24,364 bases of DNA from RGIG4790 sp964437615 (GTDB lineage: Bacteria > Bacillota > Clostridia > Christensenellales > UBA1242), in the NCBI GenBank assembly GCA_964437615.1, contig CAYTHL010000016.1, positions 1-24,364 of the forward strand. Direction: 5' to 3'. Position 1 is the stretch's first letter. Each line of letters opens with the position of its first letter. Below are positions 1-6,273 of the stretch, one piece after another. The position numbers and the translations under genes are program-made. Under the pieces are notes generated by a model. That model saw only the letters and a program-made list of their open reading frames with translations. It was not told where the DNA came from and made no database searches.

Positions 1-69
1 ATTATACCTTTTCCATCAAGGATTTCCAACTGATTGATTGTAAAATATTGTTTTAGCCTTTTAGAAAAT

Positions 70-611
70 TTATTTAATGTGCATATTTTTTATCAATTCT
101 GCAACACCCCAAATATGTCCTTTTTTATCCTGTGAAATGGTAACAACCTTCTACTGATATTTATTTTTGTTTTCTTTGGACCATTTTTCAAGCACGGAAA
201 CTGCATATTCTCGCTCAATATTTGGCGCTATTTCAATGTTAATTTTAGAAAGTTTTGCCAATGTTTCTGGGTCAGTTTCAACTTCTTGAACAACATACTT
301 ACTTGAATCTTTAAGTGTTGCCCCATACACAACTTTTTTAATTGTTTATAGAAAATAACCCCCATACAAATCAGGCATGGTTGACAACTACTATAAATAG
401 TTGCACCTTCAAGCCCTCCGTACAATCCACCAATTCTCGCGCCAGCACCACCGTTTTTGATTGCATTTTGGATGACACGATATTCGCTGTGGGTGTAAAG
501 CCTGTCGCCATAATTTTTGACAATCGCATCACTTCTGCCTATAATTTTGTCGTCTTTAACAAAGAACTCCGCGACATGCGCTCTATCTCTAAAACGCCAA
601 TTTGGATTGTT
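70..611 (-). pseudogene. Broken nucleoside/cytidine-type deaminase gene
   Basis: The minus strand encodes a recognisable zinc-dependent nucleoside deaminase. The HSE zinc/catalytic motif is at 483-491 and the PCLIC motif (two zinc cysteines) is at 366-380, so the active-site residues are still present. It is not one open frame. A 1-base deletion in the T6 run at 334-339 breaks it: restoring one base lets the protein continue through VVYGATLKDSSKYVVQEVE to a TAG at 151-153. The same frame then runs 26 more codons (KVVTISQDKKGHIWGVAELI...) to TAA at 70-72, and a further shift at the T6 run 86-91 would extend it past the window edge. No start codon is visible; the frame is continuous with the upstream Fic gene across that gene's TAG at 612-614. 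It is probably a decaying cargo gene of the integrated element. Homopolymer sequencing errors could explain the shifts but not the in-frame TAG. Confidence 0.72.
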
Positions 612-1550
612 CTATCTAAACTTTTTCCAACACTTTTCTTTCATAAAGGTTTTGATTGTACTAGTATCTTTGCCTTCGTAATATTCTACTAAAAGTTTTT
701 TATATTCAGGGACTTCTTTTTCTGGAATGATAATTAGTCCCTCACCTTTAGAAATTAAAAAATGGTTGGCGAATATCACTGAAGCACGTTTATTACCATC
801 GTTAAAAATTTGAGTTTTCATGGCGTACAAGCACAATTCTATTGCTTTATCAATATTTGGAATACTACTTTCAATTATGCTGTTTATTTGCTCTTTTACA
901 TCAATCTCGTTTGGAATTGGAGGAACGTAGGTAGAACCACCGATTGAAACAGGTACCCCTCTAATCCTACCACCTTCCTTATAAAAGCCTTCATTTACAA
1001 GTCCGGCAATGTAAGAAAGAATGTAAAAGTCAGTTTTTGCCTGAATAACGTCTTTATCTATAATGAATTCCCAAGCGTGTTTTAGATTAAGAATTTTCTG
1101 AATATCACTTGCTCTCATTCCGCTAACTTTTCCATTTTCAATTATAGTTTCTGTTTGCGGGAACGTTGTAGCAACACCTTCCAAAATGGCTTGGTCGTAG
1201 ATGTTTGCTTTCATATTTGCCCTTGCAAAATCTAAATTTAATTGAACTTCTGGTGATAACTCACTAGTTGTGTAGTTAAGTAAATCAAGTTCTTTTTCAA
1301 TTTGTCTAATTGATTTATTTAATTCTCTTGCTTCTTTTGAATATCTCAGTAGTGTTTGATAAAGTTCATCAGAAAATTTATCTATATACTTAGATGTAAG
1401 TTTACCAAGCTCACGTTTTCTCATATATAGATATTTGCCACTCTTGTTTTCTTTAATTTCCGGCGTCCCTGAGTATGGTATTAAGTTTAATCTGGTTATT
1501 AGGTCTGCCTTTTTTCTTAATAGCTCTTGAATATTATTGAAATTGCTCAT
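612..1550 (-). CDS. Fic/DOC family protein with Gln in place of the catalytic His
   Basis: This 312-residue protein has a helical N-terminal part (about 1-110), then a Fic core. The Fic motif is at about residues 247-255, reading QIFNDGNKR. Fic enzymes transfer AMP or another phosphate-containing group onto target hydroxyls, using the His of HxFxDGN(K/G)R. Here that position is Gln247, while the phosphate-binding DGNKR is intact. A segment near ILEGVATTF resembles the inhibitory-helix region of class II Fic proteins, but the usual Ser/Thr four residues before EG is Gln. Ordinary AMP transfer is therefore doubtful; the protein may be a family variant, a regulator or inactive. The start is ATG at 1550, with CAGGAGC a few bases upstream. 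It has its own promoter and operator-like repeats and is followed in the same frame by the broken deaminase. Target unknown. Confidence 0.85.
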   Translation of the reverse strand: MSNFNNIQELLRKKADLITRLNLIPYSGTPEIKENKSGKYLYMRKRELGKLTSKYIDKFSDELYQTLLRYSKEARELNKSIRQIEKELDLLNYTTSELSPEVQLNLDFARANMKANIYDQAILEGVATTFPQTETIIENGKVSGMRASDIQKILNLKHAWEFIIDKDVIQAKTDFYILSYIAGLVNEGFYKEGGRIRGVPVSIGGSTYVPPIPNEIDVKEQINSIIESSIPNIDKAIELCLYAMKTQIFNDGNKRASVIFANHFLISKGEGLIIIPEKEVPEYKKLLVEYYEGKDTSTIKTFMKEKCWKKFR

Positions 1551-1568
1551 TGTAAAGCTCCTGATTTA

Positions 1569-1615
1569 TTTTAGGGAATAATTATATTTATATTTTAGCC
1601 ATTTATTCCCTAAAA
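1569..1615. repeat. 13-bp inverted repeat straddling the Fic promoter (operator candidate)
   Basis: TTTTAGGGAATAA (1569-1581) and its exact reverse complement TTATTCCCTAAAA (1603-1615) lie 34 bp centre to centre. One arm fills most of the promoter spacer up to the -35, and the other is just downstream of the start of transcription. The placement suggests a repressor site, perhaps cooperative or looped. No DNA-binding protein is encoded beside it in this window. Confidence 0.6.
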
Positions 1616-1620
1616 GTCAA
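1592..1620 (-). promoter_or_regulatory. Sigma-A promoter of the Fic gene
   Basis: On the minus strand, -35 TTGACT (1620-1615) and -10 TAAAAT (1597-1592) are separated by exactly 17 nt. Transcription should start near 1585, giving a short leader before the AGGAGC ribosome site and the ATG at 1550. Confidence 0.75.
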
Positions 1621-1954
1621 TAATATATGCAACATTTTATAAAATAAGATTTAAATAATATTACATTTACTTGTGCATAATGGTTTTATAACCAAATCCT
1701 ATTACCATTAACATCTCAAAAAACTTGGTTTAACAAGTTATTTGAGAGACTTTTGGTAGTAATTTTTAAAATAGAAGTAAAAAGTACAAAAGAGTTTTAG
1801 CTAGGTTTAGAATACTAAAAATAGTAAGAATCACATATATAGGTGTCAAGTTTCAAAATAATTGTGTGCCTAAAGAAAAAATACTAGCGTTTTTGCTAGT
1901 ATTTTAGGACAGTTTAGAAAGTAGGGCTCAAGTTTATGCTATTTTTGTTTTAAG
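1621..1954. other. Non-coding end of integrated element with hairpins
   Basis: I see no convincing gene here. A long imperfect hairpin spans 1703-1758: outer TACCA/TGGTA, then TCTCAAA (1714-1720) paired with TTTGAGA (1741-1747), then across one A-A mismatch AACTTG (1722-1727) paired with CAAGTT (1734-1739). A second hairpin is annotated separately at 1878-1905. This stretch abuts the tRNA fragment, where integrase and excisionase binding sites usually lie, but no site can be named. Confidence 0.45.
1878..1905 (-). terminator. Intrinsic terminator-like hairpin
   Basis: A perfect 11-bp stem AAAATACTAGC/GCTAGTATTTT has a GTTTTT loop. Read on the minus strand the stem ends in a run of T residues, so it could stop transcription leaving the tRNA side; it may work in both directions. 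Confidence 0.55.
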
Positions 1955-2000
1955 TTGGTAAGGTGGCGGTTCACGAGTTCGAATCTCGTCATTAGCTCCA
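1955..2000 (+). other. 3' half of tRNA-Thr(GGT): likely attachment-site remnant
   Basis: The segment begins exactly at a tRNA anticodon loop TTGGTAA (anticodon GGT, 1957-1959) and runs to the 3' end: anticodon-stem 3' strand GGTGG, variable loop, T-arm ACGAG-TTCGAAT-CTCGT (1973-1989), acceptor 3' strand CATTAGC, discriminator T, and encoded CCA (1998-2000). The 5' half (it should start GCTAATG) is absent upstream, so this is not a functional tRNA. A tRNA 3' half of this length is the usual core duplicated when an integrative element inserts into a tRNA gene. The terminator right after it suggests this copy keeps the original downstream flank, so the element lies to the left and the intact tRNA-Thr should be outside the window. 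Confidence 0.75.
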
Positions 2001-2002
2001 TT

Positions 2003-2032
2003 AAAGCTCTTCTAAGTTGAAGAACTTTTTTT
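2003..2032 (+). terminator. Terminator of the tRNA-Thr locus
   Basis: The stem AAAGCTCTTC (2003-2012) pairs with GAAGAACTTT (2019-2028) with one mismatch and a 6-nt loop, followed by a T run ending at 2032. It starts three bases after the tRNA CCA, the normal place for a tRNA terminator. Confidence 0.7.
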
Positions 2033-2142
2033 ACGAAGTTCAGCATGGTAATGTCTTAATTGCCAACATTTTTGACTTACAGGCGTTGAATTAATAATCA
2101 TCATCCTTTTTATATATTTTAAAAAGATTTTTTTGCAAACTA

Positions 2143-2171
2143 TTGACAAGCATATATTGTTTGAATATAAT
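2143..2171 (+). promoter_or_regulatory. Perfect-consensus promoter of the marR-ABC unit
   Basis: TTGACA (2143-2148), a 17-nt spacer and TATAAT (2166-2171) match the sigma-A consensus at every position. A promoter this strong in front of a MarR gene, overlapped by a palindrome, implies tight repression. Confidence 0.9.
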
Positions 2172-2193
2172 TATCTAACACTGTTAGATAATT
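2169..2193. promoter_or_regulatory. 25-bp perfect palindrome: MarR operator candidate
   Basis: AATTATCTAACA (2169-2180), one central C, and TGTTAGATAATT (2182-2193) form a perfect palindrome covering the end of the -10 and the transcription start. MarR dimers typically bind palindromes of this length. The obvious ligand is the MarR protein encoded 13 bp downstream, acting as an autorepressor of its own gene and the ABC transporter. Confidence 0.82.
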
Positions 2194-2206
2194 TTTGGAG
2201 GGGCGT

Positions 2207-2614
2207 ATGGATAGACCAGAGGTTTCAAAAGATATTTATGAGTTACTTTGTTATTCTAAAAGGGGCAAAATTGCAAAATTTTCTGACGAAAGGCTAAAAG
2301 GAATTTACATAATATTAAAAATACTTTCGGACGGCGCTGGCGAAGTTACGGCGGGCGACCTTGCCGAGCGGCTTGAGGTTTCTACGCCAAGGATAGCCGT
2401 TGCGCTTCAAACCTTAGAAAATAAGGGTTTTATAAAGAAAAACAAATCGGCAAAAGACGGCAGAAAAACCATTGTTACAATTACAGAACTTGGTGTTAGC
2501 GTGTTTAAAGACAAAGAAAACCAAGTGATAAAAAAGTTAGAAAGATATTTAACAAAACTTACAGATGACGAACTTTGCAGTTTAAAAAATATCTTGCAAA
2601 AGTTAATATCTTAA
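2207..2614 (+). CDS. MarR family transcriptional regulator
   Basis: This 135-residue protein has the MarR winged-helix layout: N-terminal dimerisation helix, a helix-turn-helix around AGDLAERLEVSTPRIAVALQ, the wing with the DGRKT signature (basic wing tip), and a C-terminal dimerisation helix. The start is ATG at 2207 because TTTTTGGAGGGGCGT places GGAGGGG at the right distance; an earlier in-frame TTG at 2195 precedes that site. The 25-bp palindrome over its -10 indicates autorepression. Only 10 bp separate it from the ABC gene, whose Shine-Dalgarno lies in the gap, so the two are one operon and this protein very likely controls transporter expression in response to an unknown small molecule or peptide. 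Confidence 0.9.
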   Translation: MDRPEVSKDIYELLCYSKRGKIAKFSDERLKGIYIILKILSDGAGEVTAGDLAERLEVSTPRIAVALQTLENKGFIKKNKSAKDGRKTIVTITELGVSVFKDKENQVIKKLERYLTKLTDDELCSLKNILQKLIS

Positions 2615-2624
2615 AGGAGCCAAA

Positions 2625-5342
2625 ATGTTAGAATTAAATAATATAGTAAAAGATTACAAAGCTGGAGATTTGGTTGTTCATGCCCTTAAAGGCGTCTCTG
2701 TTGGGTTTAGAGATAGTGAGTTTGTGTCAATTTTGGGGCCGTCGGGCTGCGGAAAGACAACGCTACTTAACATAATTGGCGGGCTTGACCATTACACCTC
2801 GGGAGATTTGGTTATTGATGGAATTTCTACAACCAAGTTTTCTGACAGAGATTGGGACACTTACAGAAACGATAGAGTTGGGTTTGTCTTTCAGAGTTAT
2901 AATCTAATTCCGCACCAAACAATACTAGAAAATGTTGAGCTAGCGCTAACTATTGCCGGAGTTAGCAAGGACGAGCGAGTAAAGCGAGCTAAAGAGGCGC
3001 TAGATAAGGTTGGGCTAAAAGATTTGTACAACAAAAAGCCAAATCAGCTTTCGGGTGGGCAGTGTCAAAGGGTGTCCATTGCAAGGGCGCTTGTAAACAA
3101 CCCTGAAATTCTGCTTGCAGACGAGCCAACTGGCGCGCTAGACACCCAAACTTCTATACAAATTATGGAACTTATTAAGGAAATCGCCAAGGATTGCCTT
3201 GTTATTATGGTTACCCATAACCCTAGTCTTGCCAAAAAATATTCTACCAGAATTATTGAACTTTTAGACGGCGAGCTTATCTCTGATAGTAATCCGTATT
3301 TGCAAGAAGCCGACAATAAAAAGCCAAAGAAAGGTTTGATAGTAGAAAATGCAAAGCCGAACAAAACTGCCCAAAAAAAGAAGAAAAAATCCAAACTATC
3401 TTTTTGGCAAGCTTTTAAACTTTCGGCTAAAAACCTAAAATCTAAATTTAAACGCACCCTTATGGTTTGTATTGCCGGCTCTATTGGTATCATTGGCGTG
3501 GCGAGTGTGCTTGCCATTTCCACTGGCGTGCGCAACTATGTGAAATTAATGCAAAATGACATGCTGTCTGGCAACCCTATTACAATCAGCGAAGAAGCTA
3601 TTAATTTATCTACTCTGTTTGCGGAGGCTAGCACCGACACTCAAAAGCAAGCTCTAACGCAGTCTACAGAACAAAACGGCAAAATAAATGTAAATAGTCT
3701 AATTGCCTACTTGGCAGAAAGAAGTGGCTCGCTGGCCAATTTAAAAGTATCCAACGACATTTCAGAAGACTATATAAACTATGTTAGCAGTCTGCCCGAA
3801 GAATATTATGCGGCAATAGCATACGACTACGGGCTAGATGTAACTAACAATTTATACACATCAATAAATTTGGAACAATACGGCACGCAAAACCTTTCGC
3901 TAAGTGCAATTACCCAAATTTACACAAACATATTAAACGGAACAGATTTTGGAGGGTATGCTAGTTTAATAACCAGCCTGTCGGACAACTTTATGCAACT
4001 TATAGATAGCGAGTCCTTTGTGCTTTCGCAATACAATATAGTGTCTAACTCGGCGTCCAGCAAGTTTGCAACCGAGGCAAACGAAATTATGATAGTTTTG
4101 GACGAAAACGGCATGCTATCTGACCTTATGCTTGCCCAACTTGGCTACTACACACAAGAAGAATTTATAAACATAATTTACAAGGTTACAGACAACTCTA
4201 AGTACGATAGCACCCTAGACAAAACTACCTTTGACTATGACGAACTTTTGGGAAAGACATTTACATATTATCCTAACAACACTATATATACCAAAACAAA
4301 CTACGATGACCCAGTTTTAAGTGCGGCAAATCCTTTTACCTATTCTGCTTACCAAAATAACGAGTGGGAAAACGGCATAGAACTTAAAATTACTGCAATT
4401 TTAAGCCCAAAGGAAGATATTTCTTATGGCTGCTTGGATAGCGGATTTTATTACACGGCAGCCTTTGCCAAGCAGATGATAGCCGACGCCACAGAATCCG
4501 AAATTGTAAAGTATCTTACAGATAACGAAAATTTAGGTGGTGCGTTTACCAGCATGAACAATGGCACCACAGATATGGGGGTAACTTACAAATTTAGTTA
4601 TCATTTTGAGGACAAAACTTGCGAAAATATCACCGGCTTTGTTGGCTCTATGTCGCAAACAAGCTTTATTTTGGGCGCGCAAGGAAGTTCGGCATACACA
4701 CTGTCGCTTAGGGACATTGGGGGCATAAGTTTGCCAAACAAAATAAGCATCTACCCTACTGACTTTAACTATAAGGACGCAATAACGCAATATTTAGACA
4801 AGTGGAACAGCGACGCAACACTAACTTTTGTTAGCAGTAATGGCGAGCAGATTACGCTAACGGCAGCCGAGCGCAGCGAAATTGTCTACACCGACAATCT
4901 GTCGCTAATTATTACCCTTATAAACAACATGATATCTATTGTAACCACGGCACTTGTTGCCTTTACAGCTTTGTCGCTTGTTGTTTCTACCGTAATGATA
5001 TCAATAATAACCTATGTGTCAGTTATAGAGCGCATTAAGGAGATTGGCGTAATTAGGTCGCTTGGCGGAAGAAAGCGAGATGTTTCTAATCTGTTTATTG
5101 CCGAAACCTTTATTATTGGTGGCATTGCTGGGCTAATTGGAATTTTAATAACATACATTTTGTCTGGAATTTTAAACTTGATTGTTGGCAGTCTTATTGG
5201 CATTAGCACAATTGCATCTTTACCAATTTGGGTTGCTGTTGTTATGATAGCAATTAGTATTGGGCTAACGACTATTTCTGGTTTAATACCTGCAAGTGTT
5301 GCCGCCAAAAAAGACCCTGTTGTAGCCCTACGCTCGGAATAA
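2625..5342 (+). CDS. MacB-like ABC transporter, fused ATPase and permease
   Basis: The 905-residue protein starts at ATG 2625 after AAAGGAGCC. Its ATPase domain (about 1-225) has Walker A GPSGCGKT (38-45), Q-loop Gln90, signature LSGGQ (142-146), Walker B ILLADE (162-167) and His198. A lysine-rich linker (about 230-278) leads to a first membrane helix (about 278-300), a large extracytoplasmic domain of roughly 460 residues, then three C-terminal helices (from about 765) with the FtsX/MacB motif region ERIKEIGVIRSLGG. This 1+3 topology is that of type VII (MacB/FtsX-like) exporters, which transmit force across the membrane rather than carry substrate through a channel. Family roles include antibiotic or peptide efflux and envelope signalling; the substrate here cannot be deduced. 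In MacB the ATPase is also N-terminal, but no periplasmic adaptor is encoded, as expected for a Gram-positive. Ends at a strong terminator. Confidence 0.92.
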   Translation: MLELNNIVKDYKAGDLVVHALKGVSVGFRDSEFVSILGPSGCGKTTLLNIIGGLDHYTSGDLVIDGISTTKFSDRDWDTYRNDRVGFVFQSYNLIPHQTILENVELALTIAGVSKDERVKRAKEALDKVGLKDLYNKKPNQLSGGQCQRVSIARALVNNPEILLADEPTGALDTQTSIQIMELIKEIAKDCLVIMVTHNPSLAKKYSTRIIELLDGELISDSNPYLQEADNKKPKKGLIVENAKPNKTAQKKKKKSKLSFWQAFKLSAKNLKSKFKRTLMVCIAGSIGIIGVASVLAISTGVRNYVKLMQNDMLSGNPITISEEAINLSTLFAEASTDTQKQALTQSTEQNGKINVNSLIAYLAERSGSLANLKVSNDISEDYINYVSSLPEEYYAAIAYDYGLDVTNNLYTSINLEQYGTQNLSLSAITQIYTNILNGTDFGGYASLITSLSDNFMQLIDSESFVLSQYNIVSNSASSKFATEANEIMIVLDENGMLSDLMLAQLGYYTQEEFINIIYKVTDNSKYDSTLDKTTFDYDELLGKTFTYYPNNTIYTKTNYDDPVLSAANPFTYSAYQNNEWENGIELKITAILSPKEDISYGCLDSGFYYTAAFAKQMIADATESEIVKYLTDNENLGGAFTSMNNGTTDMGVTYKFSYHFEDKTCENITGFVGSMSQTSFILGAQGSSAYTLSLRDIGGISLPNKISIYPTDFNYKDAITQYLDKWNSDATLTFVSSNGEQITLTAAERSEIVYTDNLSLIITLINNMISIVTTALVAFTALSLVVSTVMISIITYVSVIERIKEIGVIRSLGGRKRDVSNLFIAETFIIGGIAGLIGILITYILSGILNLIVGSLIGISTIASLPIWVAVVMIAISIGLTTISGLIPASVAAKKDPVVALRSE

Positions 5343-5380
5343 ATTTGTATATATAATTTTAAATAAAAATAACATAAATA

Positions 5381-5417
5381 ATGCTAAAAGCCAAATAGCG
5401 CAAGGCTTTTAGCATTT
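5381..5417 (+). terminator. Terminator of the marR-ABC operon
   Basis: A perfect 12-bp stem ATGCTAAAAGCC/GGCTTTTAGCAT with an 11-nt loop lies 38 bp after the ABC stop codon and is followed by TTCTATT. Confidence 0.75.
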
Positions 5418-5537
5418 CTATTACTATAAATTATTGTAATGTTGTATAGACGGAAAAATTATTTATGATAAATATTTTAAATTTAGCTAAACAGTTAATT
5501 TTGCCTAAGGCGAAATAAATTATTGAAGCTAAAAAAG

Positions 5538-5566
5538 TTGACAAATTTAAGTTAAAACATTATTCT
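5538..5566 (+). promoter_or_regulatory. Promoter of the FabT-like regulator
   Basis: TTGACA (5538-5543), 17 nt and TATTCT (5561-5566). Two AT palindromes surround it, TTTAAGTTAAA inside the spacer and TTTAATTAAA at 5566-5575, but neither matches the TTTGA-N3-TCAAA box seen in front of the next gene. Confidence 0.7.
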
Positions 5567-5584
5567 TTAATTAAAGAGGCAATT

Positions 5585-6028
5585 ATGGACACAACAAAGG
5601 AAATGCTAAACCAAACCTTGGTTAAAATTTTTAATCAAATTTTGTTTAACGAAGAAGAATATCTAAAAAAGAACTTAACCTCCAACATTACTGTACGCAG
5701 CGTGCATATTTTGGAAGCTATTAACACCGCCGCCGAAAACGGTGAGCCGGGCAGCAAAAAGGTTGCTAGCATTTTGGGTATCACTCCCGGCACTCTCTCG
5801 GTTGCTCTAAAAAAGCTGATTAACCAAGGCTACGTCACCAAAAAACAGTCCAAAACAGATAAGCGAATTTATAACATTGCCCTTACCCCAAGCGGTAAAA
5901 ATGTCTGCAAAGTACATGCCGAATACCACCAAGCCATGATAGACATTGTAACTCGCAACCTATCCGCCAAAGAAGAGGCGGCACTTGTAGATTTGCTTAG
6001 CAAAATTAAATATTTCTTTTTGCCGTAA
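5585..6028 (+). CDS. MarR family regulator, FabT-like
   Basis: This 147-residue MarR-type winged-helix protein starts at ATG 5585 with AAGAGG upstream. The order of landmarks, including TVRSVHILEAI near residue 38, SKKVASILGITPGTLSVALK as the helix-turn-helix, DKR at the wing tip, HAEYHQAMI in the C-terminal helix and a FF-containing tail, resembles FabT. FabT is the MarR-family repressor of fatty-acid synthesis genes in lactic-acid bacteria and relatives, and acts with acyl-ACP as corepressor. Supporting context: the next gene is a DegV/FakB fatty-acid-binding protein with a FabT-like box in its promoter, and an acyl-ACP thioesterase follows. The family assignment to MarR is firm; the FabT role is inference from sequence feel and neighbours. 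No strong terminator follows; an 8-bp hairpin TTTTTAGC/GCTAAAAA (6129-6153) may serve. Confidence 0.8.
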   Translation: MDTTKEMLNQTLVKIFNQILFNEEEYLKKNLTSNITVRSVHILEAINTAAENGEPGSKKVASILGITPGTLSVALKKLINQGYVTKKQSKTDKRIYNIALTPSGKNVCKVHAEYHQAMIDIVTRNLSAKEEAALVDLLSKIKYFFLP

Positions 6029-6181
6029 ATAAAAATTTAATTATAAAAGCAATTAAATTCATGGCAACAACCTTGCCTATAAAATGTCCTTTTGTGTTAA
6101 TTTTTTCTGCACTAACCTAACAACTTAATTTTTAGCGCAAAAGATGCTAAAAAATATTATTTTGCAAATATATAAAATTAG

Positions 6182-6211
6182 TTTGACAATCAAAGTATTT
6201 TATAGTATTAT
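6182..6211 (+). promoter_or_regulatory. DegV promoter with FabT-like box on the -35
   Basis: TTGACA (6183-6188), 17 nt, TATTAT (6206-6211). The -35 is embedded in TTTGACAATCAAA (6182-6194), a perfect TTTGA-N3-TCAAA inverted repeat that closely matches the published FabT box form TTTGATTATCAAA. Binding there would block RNA polymerase. The leader to the ATG at 6274 is about 55 nt. Confidence 0.72.
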
Positions 6212-6273
6212 TAAAAAGTTTAAATTCAAAAGAAAACATGCGTAAATATACTATCACGCCAAATGGAGAAAAT

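Noticed and set aside
151..614. TAG recoded as an amino acid, joining Fic and the deaminase
   Set aside because: TAG is also the plausible stop of the thioesterase and the right-edge membrane gene, the nearby pseudogene has TAA and TGA stops as well, and frameshifts break the deaminase anyway.
342..692. Plus-strand frame over the Fic end and deaminase
   Set aside because: It is the antisense shadow of the deaminase, whose zinc motifs read on the minus strand.
1921..2000. A complete tRNA gene
   Set aside because: No 5' acceptor strand (GCTAATG) or D-arm precedes the anticodon loop; only the 3' half is present.
2195..2206. Upstream TTG start for the first MarR gene
   Set aside because: It precedes GGAGGGG, which correctly positions the ATG at 2207. 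Similar extensions at 6238 (DegV), 7618, 8380, 13743 and 23868 were rejected for ribosome-site or family-length reasons.
3065..3535. Long minus-strand frame inside the ABC gene
   Set aside because: It lies fully within a well-supported gene on the other strand and has no ribosome site or recognisable content; the same applies to frames opposite rpoB, rpoC, gltX and DegV.
6035..6058. ATTTAATT/AATTAAAT hairpin as terminator of the FabT-like gene
   Set aside because: An AT-only 8-bp stem followed by CATGG, with no T run; too weak to call.
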